Below, piece after piece: positions 1 through 6,242 of a DNA stretch of 10,683 bases. Origin of the DNA: an uncultured Bifidobacterium sp. Lineage in GTDB: Bacteria > Actinomycetota > Actinomycetes > Actinomycetales > Bifidobacteriaceae. Below the pieces are notes generated by a model. It worked only from the letters and a program-made list of their open reading frames with translations. It was not told the DNA's origin and searched no databases. The translations under genes and the position numbers were made by a program. The DNA lies in contig CALNAE010000235.1 of the NCBI GenBank assembly GCA_937874315.1, positions 1-10,683 of the forward strand, given 5' to 3'. Each line of letters opens with the position of its first letter. The stretch's first letter is position 1.

Positions 1-79
1 CGCGGAGGTATCTCATCTATAAGAGGTCTGGGTGATGTGGAAAGTACAAGGAACAGAATCTAGTCCACTTCAGTGATCA

Positions 80-107
80 TGGTGTGGTGTGGTGCGGTGT
101 GGTGTGA
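80..107. repeat. GGTGT simple repeat flanked by complementary ends
   Basis: The plus strand runs through consecutive GGTGT/GGTGC units (81-107). ATCATGG at 76-82 just before it is the exact reverse complement of CCATGAT at 128-134 after it, so the whole 76-134 segment could fold back. A separate perfect hairpin, GTGCTGC at 155-161 with GCAGCAC at 165-171 (3-nt loop), follows. No run of T follows it, so it does not look like an intrinsic terminator. Confidence 0.6.
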
Positions 108-229
108 CATGGTGTGATGCAACACGACCATGATACAGTGCAGTGCAGCGCGGTGTGCTGCGCGGCAGCACAATATGCAGGAATCGTTGCGATTCCCTGG
201 CTCTCCAAGGAATTCTGCACGAATACTAG

Positions 230-290
230 GGGATTTCATGCGGGAATACTGTGCGAGATAGCCGATCTTCGTTTTTCCCGATGAAATCCC
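230..290. repeat. Near-perfect 16-bp inverted repeat with 28-nt loop
   Basis: The arm at 230-246 (GGGATTTCATGCGGGAA) pairs with 275-290 (TTCCCGATGAAATCCC), with only one unpaired base in the left arm. The loop is 247-274. The right arm is not followed by a clear T tract on either strand, so a terminator role is uncertain. It sits just outside the GTGGGCG-bearing repeats that start at 304. Confidence 0.7.
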
Positions 291-303
291 GATATTTTCC
301 GGT

Positions 304-333
304 TTACTGGGCGTTTTTCTCGTTTAGTGGGCG
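304..333 (+). repeat. Left imperfect 30-bp inverted repeat with paired GTGGGCG boxes
   Basis: This arm matches the reverse complement of 760-789 at 26 of 30 positions. It contains CTGGGCG ending at 313 and GTGGGCG ending at 333, exactly 20 bp (about two helical turns) apart. The arrangement resembles the multiple transposase-binding sites at the ends of some insertion sequences, such as the IS21 family, but no transposase gene lies between the arms. Confidence 0.55.
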
Positions 334-478
334 GATGTCCTGATATACCTCAATGCATTGCGTCTGGGGGAAACTCGCTCATGGTTGGAATTCCGCCGTT
401 TCTCTGATTGTTGGTTTCGGGATTATATGTGTAGGACTTGCGAAGGTGCGATCAAAACGCCCACTGAAGGCGGGGAGT

Positions 479-530
479 GGTTCAAATGGAGGCGAGTTGG
501 CTGAATTTACAGCGGGATTGGGATGGATCG
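479..530 (+). repeat. Direct repeat core, copy 1
   Basis: This 52-bp segment, beginning GGTTCAAATGGAGGCGAG, is matched at 47 of 52 positions by 801-852. In both copies it follows a CGCCCACT box (458-465 here, 780-787 in copy 2), so the repeated unit is about 77 bp including that box. Confidence 0.75.
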
Positions 531-759
531 ATTGATGCCGCCTATAGGCAGGGGGGTTGAGGTGGACCCTAAGCGGGATTGGAGGGGAGCGCGCTCAGTC
601 GGTTTCGACGCTGGTCCAGGGTGGGTCGTGTTTTCTTCAGTGGGCGTTTTGTGCGATTCGGTACGGCGGCTATGGGACGTGGTTTTGGCGGGATCGTTGA
701 TATTCCGCCAAAGATGATGAGGTGAAGTGGTCGGTGGTCCGGCTGTCTTCGGCGTTCGA

Positions 760-789
760 CGCCCACTGAACGGGAAAAGCGCCCACTAA
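760..789 (-). repeat. Right imperfect 30-bp inverted repeat, partner of 304-333
   Basis: CGCCCAC occurs at 760-766 and again at 780-786, the same 20-bp spacing as in the left arm but in opposite orientation. Between the two arms lie 426 bp that include a second, perfect 15-bp inverted pair: 454-468 with 636-650. Together the arms could mark a roughly 486-bp non-autonomous element or a decayed insertion sequence. Confidence 0.55.
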
Positions 790-800
790 GTGCCGGGAGC

Positions 801-852
801 GGTTCAAATGGAGGCGAGTTGGGCGAATTTGCAGTGGGATTGGGGTGGATCG
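801..852 (+). repeat. Direct repeat core, copy 2
   Basis: Second copy of the 52-bp core at 479-530 with five substitutions and no gaps. Its last part is also the first unit of a small tandem duplication: TTGGGGTGGATCGGGA at 840-855 and again at 861-876, period 21 bp. Confidence 0.75.
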
Positions 853-1048
853 GGAACCTGTTGGGGTGGATCGGGAAGTTGGGAGTAGAGGTGTGAGAGA
901 GGTGTGGAAGCGGGGGGTGAGGTCGATTTGGAATGCGGTCTGATCAGTGGTGCATTGCGTATGACGAGTTTGGCGACGCGTGTGAGGATGATTTGGGGCA
1001 CGGTTGAGCGTGTTCGAGAGTGATTCGAGATCGAAGTCGGCAGTGAGA

Positions 1049-2182
1049 TCATGCCGAAGGGCACTCGGGTAAGGGCCCTTCGCAGCTTTCCCTGAGCAGC
1101 ACAGTCACTGGGAGCTCGGTTGACAGTGCAGGAGAGTCTGGGTTGTTTACTCGGGTCACGAGGGTCTCGACCGCGGCACGGCCCAGATCCAACATGGGCT
1201 GCTTGACGGTGGTCAATCGTGGCGCGCTGATATCCGACTCGGTGATGCCATCGAAGCCGGTGACGATAATACGTTCCGGTACCTTGATTCCGGCCTTGTC
1301 AAGGGCATTGAGCACGCCTAGGGCCATCTGGTCGTTCGCGCAAACGAGCGCCTGCGGGAGTTGATCCTGTGAGATAAGCGTGTTGGCGATGTCGAAGGCG
1401 ATCTGCTGAGAGAACAGACCCCGGTAAATCGGCGCAGCCGCGGGATTGAGTCCGCGTGCGGTAAGAGCCTCGCAGAACCCCTCATACCGTTTGTCGCTAT
1501 CCGGCGAGTCTTCCGGGCCCGTCATGTAGGCGATGCGGGAGACATGATGGGCATCGATAAGGTGTTCTACGAGAGTCGACATGCCCTTGCGGTTGCTTAC
1601 GCGGACCAAATCGAATTCCTCTTCGTGATTGGACGGTGCGCTCGCGATCATCACCAACGGGAGTCTGCGGCGCAGCACTTGCAGCACATGGTCCGGCATG
1701 CTGCGTGCCAGCACGATGATGCCATCCACCTTCCCGGACACCTCGCCGACTACGCGCGCGACGTCCTCGTCGGTGTAGCCCAGACCGAGGCTCACCATAA
1801 GGGAAAGTCCCTGTCGCCATGCTTCTAATTCGCAGCCGCGCAACACCGTATCGAAATATAAGGCATCGTAATGATTATGAACGCCATGGTGCGGATAATC
1901 TAAGACGGTTTTGGCCTCATCGCTTGTGGTCAGTTGGAAATCGGTAAGAGAACCGAGTTCGTCTATGGTCGGCAGAAAAAGGGCGATGGTTTTGGTCCGC
2001 CGTGCGGCGAGACTCCGTGCGCTTCCGCTGGGTATGTAGCCGAGGCGATCGATTGCGGCGTTGATGGATTGACGTGTCTGTGGCCTGACTGCTTCGGGAG
2101 TTCGCAGCGTGCGAGAGACGGTGGCGATGGATACGCCCGCGTCACGGGCGACGTCGTATACTGTCGGTTTCTTGTCCACCAT
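1049..2182 (-). CDS. LacI-family transcriptional repressor
   Basis: A one-component sugar-responsive DNA-binding protein of 377 residues. Residues 7-26 form the LacI helix-turn-helix (TVYDVARDAGVSIATVSRTL), and SARSLAARRT near 54-63 is the hinge helix that enters the minor groove. The rest is the periplasmic-binding-protein-like effector domain, with VDGIIVLA, CANDQMALGVLNAL and VTGFDGI as family landmarks. The start at 2182 puts a normal seven-residue lead before the helix-turn-helix and has GAGG four bases upstream; starts at 2197 or 2203 are in frame but give an untypical extension. An extra segment of about 34 residues (74-107) sits inside the first strand-loop of the effector domain, where most relatives go straight from the strand to the FxxVLRG helix. 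Divergent from the transporter operon, which it very likely controls. The effector is unknown. Confidence 0.93.
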   Translation of the reverse strand: MVDKKPTVYDVARDAGVSIATVSRTLRTPEAVRPQTRQSINAAIDRLGYIPSGSARSLAARRTKTIALFLPTIDELGSLTDFQLTTSDEAKTVLDYPHHGVHNHYDALYFDTVLRGCELEAWRQGLSLMVSLGLGYTDEDVARVVGEVSGKVDGIIVLARSMPDHVLQVLRRRLPLVMIASAPSNHEEEFDLVRVSNRKGMSTLVEHLIDAHHVSRIAYMTGPEDSPDSDKRYEGFCEALTARGLNPAAAPIYRGLFSQQIAFDIANTLISQDQLPQALVCANDQMALGVLNALDKAGIKVPERIIVTGFDGITESDISAPRLTTVKQPMLDLGRAAVETLVTRVNNPDSPALSTELPVTVLLRESCEGPLPECPSA

Positions 2183-2249
2183 GGCGCCTCGAATCATTTT
2201 CATACATTTCTTACATTCTATCAGATATCGACGGCAGAATTACCGAAAA

Positions 2250-2263
2250 AGTAAACGCTATCA
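2250..2263. promoter_or_regulatory. Possible second LacI-type operator near the repressor gene
   Basis: AGTAAACGCTATCA has the LacI-family layout of two half sites around a central CG: a GTAAACG half like the main site's GTAAGCG, and a right half that reads TGATAGCG on the other strand. It lies about 70 bp upstream of the lacI-type start and 144 bp centre to centre from the main operator, so it could serve autoregulation or looping. I see only a weak promoter for the repressor itself (TAGAAT on the minus strand at 2220-2215, no good -35). Confidence 0.35.
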
Positions 2264-2380
2264 TTCATAGCCGGCGATAGTGTGGCACAAGCTGAATGGA
2301 CGTGACGGAGTCATGAAGACTGCTTTGCTGGGTAATATGTAGAGAACTCGGAAGCAATAACTGACGATAACGTATGTGGT

Positions 2381-2409
2381 TTGCATTTTGTAATGTAAGC
2401 GCATACAAT
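2381..2409 (+). promoter_or_regulatory. Housekeeping-type promoter of the transporter-phosphorylase operon
   Basis: TTGCAT at 2381-2386 and TACAAT at 2404-2409 are separated by exactly 17 bp and each differs from the vegetative consensus by one or two bases. Transcription would begin near 2416, leaving a leader of about 86 nt before the lipoprotein start codon. The leader can form a small 6-bp hairpin (2417-2422 with 2434-2439). Confidence 0.7.
2394..2407. promoter_or_regulatory. Predicted LacI-type operator over the -10 box
   Basis: TGTAAGCGCATACA is a 14-bp palindrome, with 12 of 14 positions symmetric, around the central CG-type step that LacI proteins insert into. It covers the end of the promoter spacer and four bases of the -10 hexamer, so bound repressor would block RNA polymerase. 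It is the best LacI-type site in the divergent region. Confidence 0.7.
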
Positions 2410-2501
2410 ATGGAGACGTCACACGAACACCACGTGACGCGGCTGTGCCGAAAAGCCATACTGAGTAGGCATCATGTCAACGTAGACAGAAAGAAAGAGC
2501 A

Positions 2502-4136
2502 ATGAAGATTAAAAGAATTGCAGCGGCTGTGCTGGCGCTCGCGACGCTTCTTGGTGTAAGCGCCTGCGGCTCGGGCAACAGTTCCGCACAGACAGGCAAA
2601 AGCGGGGAGTTGCTGTTTGCGGGAGACAGCGGCAGCCCAACGTTCACGAGGAATTTCAACCCATTCTCCTCCTCCAAGCGCATAGGCATCAACTTTATCT
2701 ATGAACCGTTGGAAGTGGTCAACGCAATTAATGGCAAAGCCACGCCGTTCTTGGCGACGGGCAACACCATCGTCGACTCGAAGACCATCACCTATACCAT
2801 TCGGCAGGGCGTCAAATGGTCGGACGGGCAGGCATTTTCCGCCGCCGACGTCGTTTATACCTTCAATCTCATGAAGAAGCAGGCCTCGCTGGACACGCTC
2901 GGCGTGTGGCAGCATATCTCGTCCATCGAGACGCAAGGCAACACTGTCACCTTCCACCTCAAAAGCGACGACATTCCGGCCGCCACGATCATCGATCAGC
3001 AGCTCATCGTACCCAAGCATATCTGGGAGAAGCAAAGCGACCCGGTCAAATGGACTAACGAGAACCCCGTCGGTTCCGGACCGTACAAGCTTGGACAGTA
3101 CACCGCGAACCAATACACCCTAGTGAAGAATTCGACGTACTGGCAAGCCGGCAAAGTGGCCGCCGACACCATCATCCTACCCGCTTCGAACAAGCAGTTG
3201 GATCTGGTCAGCAAGGGCTATGACTGGGGCTACTCCTACATGACCAACGTCGACAAGACCTGGGTCGGAGCCAATAAGCAACACAATCACTACTGGTTCC
3301 CCCCAGGGGGCACCGTGTCGCTGTTCCCGAACCTGACCAAGGCTCCGTTCAACAACGTGGACTTCCGTAAGGGTCTGAGCTACGCCATCAACCGTGAGAA
3401 GATCGCAAACGATGCCGAGGAAGGCTATGTCAAGGGGGCGCCGCAGACCGGATTGTTGCTGCCTAACCAAAAGGCCTGGATCAACACCTCCATTGCCAAC
3501 GACGGCGATATCGCGCAAGACACCACGAAAGCCTTGGAATACTTCGCCAAGGCCGGCTATACCAAGTCGGGCGACAAGCTCGTGGACTCCAGCGGCAAGC
3601 AGCTCGAACTGACGATTACGGTTCCCAGCGGATACACGGATTGGCTTCGCGGCGTGCAGACGTTGCAATCTCAGTTGGGAAGCCTCGGCGTCTCGGTCAA
3701 GTTGCAGCAGCCGCAGCCGGCCGCGTATGTCCAGCAGCAGAACAATGGCGATTTCGATCTCATCGTTTCCTCCTTCGGAGGCACCGGGACACCATTCCAG
3801 GACTATAACAATCTGCTCAACAGCGAGTTCGCGTTGCCTGTCGGCCAAGCGACCTCGGCCAATTTCGAGCGGTACAAGAACGCCAAGGCCGATGAGTTGC
3901 TCGCCCAGCTGAAGAGCACTTCGAGCCAGAAGGAGCAGAAGGCGGCGATTGACCAGCTGCAGCAGATCGTCTATGACGACGTTCCGGTGGTCAGCCTGTT
4001 CTACGGCGGTCTGTGGGGTCTGTTCAGCGACAAGAACTTCACCAATTGGCCCAGCGCGAGCAATCCGTATGCCACGCCGGCGACTTGGACGCAGAATAGC
4101 CTGCTGATCGTAACGAATATCAAAAAGGCCAAGTAG
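2502..4136 (+). CDS. Family-5 solute-binding lipoprotein of an Opp/Dpp-type ABC importer
   Basis: Extracytoplasmic substrate-capture subunit, 544 residues, typical for SBP family 5 (peptide/nickel/oligosaccharide binders). Residues 1-22 form a lipoprotein signal: KIKR, a hydrophobic run and the lipobox VSAC with Cys22 as the lipidated residue. The family signature GVKWSDGQAFSAADVVYTF lies at 103-121, and NFNPF at 51-55 is a motif I associate with sugar-binding rather than peptide-binding members. Family 5 includes genuine beta-glucan oligosaccharide binders, for example the Thermotoga cellobiose-binding CbtA. Upstream is only a weak purine-rich ribosome site (AAAGAG at 2494-2499). First gene after the operator-controlled promoter. 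Because the operon ends in a glycoside phosphorylase, an oligosaccharide ligand is more likely than a peptide; which one cannot be read from sequence alone. Confidence 0.93.
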   Translation: MKIKRIAAAVLALATLLGVSACGSGNSSAQTGKSGELLFAGDSGSPTFTRNFNPFSSSKRIGINFIYEPLEVVNAINGKATPFLATGNTIVDSKTITYTIRQGVKWSDGQAFSAADVVYTFNLMKKQASLDTLGVWQHISSIETQGNTVTFHLKSDDIPAATIIDQQLIVPKHIWEKQSDPVKWTNENPVGSGPYKLGQYTANQYTLVKNSTYWQAGKVAADTIILPASNKQLDLVSKGYDWGYSYMTNVDKTWVGANKQHNHYWFPPGGTVSLFPNLTKAPFNNVDFRKGLSYAINREKIANDAEEGYVKGAPQTGLLLPNQKAWINTSIANDGDIAQDTTKALEYFAKAGYTKSGDKLVDSSGKQLELTITVPSGYTDWLRGVQTLQSQLGSLGVSVKLQQPQPAAYVQQQNNGDFDLIVSSFGGTGTPFQDYNNLLNSEFALPVGQATSANFERYKNAKADELLAQLKSTSSQKEQKAAIDQLQQIVYDDVPVVSLFYGGLWGLFSDKNFTNWPSASNPYATPATWTQNSLLIVTNIKKAK

Positions 4137-4175
4137 TCGGATTCATGTGATTGCCTGGCACGCCAGCGAAATGAT

Positions 4176-4201
4176 CGGCGGTTCTCATTCGAGAAGCGCC
4201 G
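4176..4201 (+). repeat. Intercistronic hairpin 1
   Basis: CGGCGGTTCTC at 4176-4186 pairs with GAGAAGCGCCG at 4191-4201 at 10 of 11 positions around the tetraloop ATTC. No T run follows, so it is not a classic intrinsic terminator. It lies 39 nt after the lipoprotein stop codon. Confidence 0.7.
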
Positions 4202-4203
4202 GT

Positions 4204-4230
4204 GCTGGGTGCCGGTGTTAAGGCACCAGC
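4204..4230 (+). repeat. Intercistronic hairpin 2
   Basis: GCTGGGTGCC at 4204-4213 pairs with GGCACCAGC at 4222-4230, with one bulged G and an 8-nt loop. It begins two bases after hairpin 1 ends. Confidence 0.65.
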
Positions 4231-4231
4231 T

Positions 4232-4270
4232 GCGGCGTGGGCATCGACCGTGTATCGACGCCCACGCCGC
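4232..4270 (+). repeat. Intercistronic hairpin 3, very strong
   Basis: GCGGCGTGGGC at 4232-4242 pairs perfectly with GCCCACGCCGC at 4260-4270. After one A/C mismatch, TCGA at 4244-4247 can be closed by TCGA at 4255-4258, giving 15 pairs out of 16 and a 7-nt loop. It would bury a GTG codon at 4237, an argument against that codon being the permease start. With the two preceding hairpins it suggests an mRNA-stabilising or partial-termination element that raises lipoprotein output over the membrane subunits (inference). Confidence 0.8.
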
Positions 4271-4300
4271 ATGTCCGGCAATCCTTGTTCGACAACGTAT

Positions 4301-4307
4301 GGAAAGG
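4301..4307 (+). promoter_or_regulatory. Ribosome binding site deciding the first permease start
   Basis: GGAAAGG lies seven bases before the GTG at 4315. This spacing is ideal, whereas the upstream in-frame GTG codons at 4237 and 4252 lie inside hairpin 3 and have no comparable site. Confidence 0.7.
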
Positions 4308-4314
4308 TCGCCGA

Positions 4315-5295
4315 GTGCGTTACTTCCTTGGAAAAATAGGGTTATTCATCCTCACCTTATGGGCGGCGATAACCGTGAACTTCATCCTGCCTCGATTGAT
4401 GCCGGGATCCCCTGCGGATGCCGCCGTGGCTAAACTATCGCAGAACGGGACCGTCACCCCCGAGATGCGTGCCTCCATAGAAGCGCAGCTCGGCGTGCCC
4501 AAGGGCAATATATTCAGCCAGTACATCCAGTATCTCGGGAACGTCGCGCACTTTAATTTCGGCGTCTCGTACAGCAATTTCCCCTCGAACGTGTCCACGC
4601 TAATCGGCAACACGTTGCCGTGGACCCTGACATTGGTCGGCGTCGTCACGATTCTGTCCTTCATCATCGGCACCGTTCTCGGCGCCGTCATGGCATGGCG
4701 CCGCGGTAGAGCGCTGGACACCGTGGGAAGCGTCGGCGGTTCCTTCCTCTCCGCGTTTCCGGCGTTCTGGCTGGCTTTGATGCTGCTGTACTTCCTGGGA
4801 TATCTGGCCGGAGCATTCCCGACTTCCGGAGCGTATTCTGCAGACATCGTGCCCTCATTCTCCGGCGCGTTCTTCGCTAGTGCATTGAACCATGCCGTCC
4901 TTCCCGGCTTGACCATTCTGATGACCTCTCTGGGCGGTTCCATCATGGGCATGCGCAACACCATGATCAGCACGCTCGGCGATGACTATGTGACATTCGC
5001 CGAGGCCAACGGGCTGCACCAGCGTACGGTCATTCTAAAATACGCGGCACGCAACGCTTTGCTGCCCAATCTCACTTCCTTCGGGTTGCAGATAGGCGGC
5101 GTCGTCGGCGGCTCGCTGTTGGTGGAGCAGGTATTCGGATATCCAGGGGTCGGTCAGCTGTTGTATCAGGCCGTGACGAATCAGGATTACCCACTGATGC
5201 AGGCGATCTTCCTGATGATCACCATCAGCGTGTTGACAGCCAATTTCATCGTCGACATTCTTTACGGCGTGCTCGATCCAAGAACCCGGAGGTGA
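4315..5295 (+). CDS. Opp/Dpp-type ABC importer permease, DppB-like subunit
   Basis: Inner-membrane channel subunit, 326 residues from the GTG at 4315. The protein then begins MRYFLGKIGLFILTLWAAIT and runs into NFILPRLMPGSP, the usual opening of DppB-like permeases: a first membrane helix and the conserved PRLMPG turn. About five further hydrophobic helices follow. The cytoplasmic coupling loop that docks on the ATPase is at about 225-250 (DDYVTFAEANGL, then ALLPN), and VEQVFGYPGVGQL at 270-282 is the family's C-terminal signature. A longer frame from 4237 exists but adds a hydrophilic 26-residue leader from within a hairpin. It pairs with the next gene, whose ribosome site GGAGG (5288-5292) overlaps the end of this one, and the two are separated by four bases. 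Confidence 0.92.
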   Translation: MRYFLGKIGLFILTLWAAITVNFILPRLMPGSPADAAVAKLSQNGTVTPEMRASIEAQLGVPKGNIFSQYIQYLGNVAHFNFGVSYSNFPSNVSTLIGNTLPWTLTLVGVVTILSFIIGTVLGAVMAWRRGRALDTVGSVGGSFLSAFPAFWLALMLLYFLGYLAGAFPTSGAYSADIVPSFSGAFFASALNHAVLPGLTILMTSLGGSIMGMRNTMISTLGDDYVTFAEANGLHQRTVILKYAARNALLPNLTSFGLQIGGVVGGSLLVEQVFGYPGVGQLLYQAVTNQDYPLMQAIFLMITISVLTANFIVDILYGVLDPRTRR

Positions 5296-5299
5296 GGAC

Positions 5300-6241
5300 A
5301 TGACTACATCAGCAACCGGTTTGAAACCTCTTAAGGAATCACATCCGCAGAATACAGTTCGACATGAGGATCCTGTCGCAACACGTGCGTTGCGCGTCGT
5401 GGGACGTGCCTTCGCCACCGTTTGGACGGTGCCCAAGGCCCGGTTCGGGCTGATTTTATTCGGCCTCATCATTCTCACGGCTGCATTCGCCCCGGTGGTA
5501 AGCCCATACAATCCGAAGGAAAATGATTTCGGCAGAAGTTTGGGGTTGTCGGGCGAACATTGGCTCGGGACGACCGCCAGCGGGCAGGACGTGCTTTCCC
5601 AACTCATCTGGGGAGGGCGCATTTCGGTGACGGTGGCCATGGTCGCCGGCCTGTTATCCACCTGCATCGCGGTGATCGTCGGGTTGAGCTGGGGATATAT
5701 GCGTACCTTCAGCGGCGAGTTCGTAGGGTTCCTCGTGAATCTGTTCCTGGTCATTCCCTCCCTGCCGTTGATGATTATCATCGCCGCGTATCTGCAGAAC
5801 GGTGGCATGAGCGTGATCATTCTGGTGATCGTGCTCACCGGCTGGGCCTGGGGGGCGCGTGTGCTGCGAAGCCAGACGCAGTCTCTGCGTTCGCGTGATT
5901 TCGTTACTGCAGCGGCATTCAGCGGGGATGGCACCTGGCGCATCATCTTCCACGAGATATTCCCGAATATGCTGTCGCTGATCATCAACAACTTCTTCGG
6001 AGCGGCGACCGCGGCCGTGCTCGCCGAGTCCGGATTGGAATTCCTGGGATTGGGTGATTCAACTACCATCTCGTGGGGCACCATGCTGTATTGGGCGCAG
6101 AACAACAACGTTCTGCTCACCGGGCAGTGGGCGCTGCTATTGGCCCCCGGGTTGATGATCGCGTTGCTCGCGGTCTCCATGACATTCATCAACTTCGGTG
6201 TGGATCGGCTGAGCAATCCGCGTCTTCGAGAAGGGAACTGA
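5300..6241 (+). CDS. Opp/Dpp-type ABC importer permease, DppC-like subunit
   Basis: Second half of the transmembrane channel, 313 residues. After a hydrophilic N-terminus of about 45 residues, the OppC N-terminal segment forms one helix (about 48-66) ending in SPYNP. HWLGTTASGQDVLSQLIWGG at 87-106 is the DppC-like signature loop that opens the main membrane domain. The ATPase-coupling EAA loop is at about 200-224 (RDFVTAAAFSGDGTW, then HEIFPN), and LAESGLEFLGLG at 241-252 is strongly conserved in the family. It sits four bases after the first permease and one base before the ATPase, with AAGGG at 6231-6235 inside its own end serving the ATPase, so the three are translationally linked. The substrate follows from the binding protein, not from this subunit. 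Confidence 0.92.
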   Translation: MTTSATGLKPLKESHPQNTVRHEDPVATRALRVVGRAFATVWTVPKARFGLILFGLIILTAAFAPVVSPYNPKENDFGRSLGLSGEHWLGTTASGQDVLSQLIWGGRISVTVAMVAGLLSTCIAVIVGLSWGYMRTFSGEFVGFLVNLFLVIPSLPLMIIIAAYLQNGGMSVIILVIVLTGWAWGARVLRSQTQSLRSRDFVTAAAFSGDGTWRIIFHEIFPNMLSLIINNFFGAATAAVLAESGLEFLGLGDSTTISWGTMLYWAQNNNVLLTGQWALLLAPGLMIALLAVSMTFINFGVDRLSNPRLREGN

Positions 6242-6242
6242 C

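Larger units (their letters stand above)
1..1048. other. Gene-free, repeat-rich stretch left of the lacI-type gene
   Basis: No reading frame here has a convincing start, ribosome binding site or recognisable protein motif; the short frames present on both strands are low-complexity translations of G-rich DNA. The stretch instead contains a GGTGT simple repeat near 80-107, several hairpins, inverted repeats with GTGGGCG boxes and a duplicated 52-bp core, listed separately. From about 460 to 960 the plus strand is visibly rich in G and poor in C, unlike the coding DNA to the right. This pattern suits decayed mobile DNA or intergenic repeats better than a gene, but no transposase is present to prove it. 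Confidence 0.6.

Noticed and set aside
155..171. Perfect GTGCTGC/GCAGCAC hairpin as an intrinsic terminator
   Set aside because: No T tract follows on either strand, and no gene end is visible beside it.
304..852. CRISPR array suggested by recurring GTGGGCG boxes
   Set aside because: The boxes are short, occur in both orientations and have irregular spacing; there are no uniform repeats with unique spacers and no cas genes.
804..1064. Short minus-strand frame overlapping the 3' end of the repressor gene
   Set aside because: Pro/Ser/Thr-rich translation of repeat DNA that includes the 801-852 core; no ribosome site and no homology I recognise. It might be transposase debris, but this cannot be supported.
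1057..1080. Hairpin AAGGGC/GCCCTT as terminator of the repressor gene
   Set aside because: It lies inside the coding sequence, with a 12-nt loop and no T run on the minus strand after it.
2364..2378. Third LacI-type operator around GATAACGTATG
   Set aside because: Apart from a central ACGT, the half sites do not match each other or the main operator.
3177..3848. 223-codon open frame on the minus strand under the lipoprotein gene
   Set aside because: It is a mirror of the binding-protein codon pattern with no domain and no independent signals.
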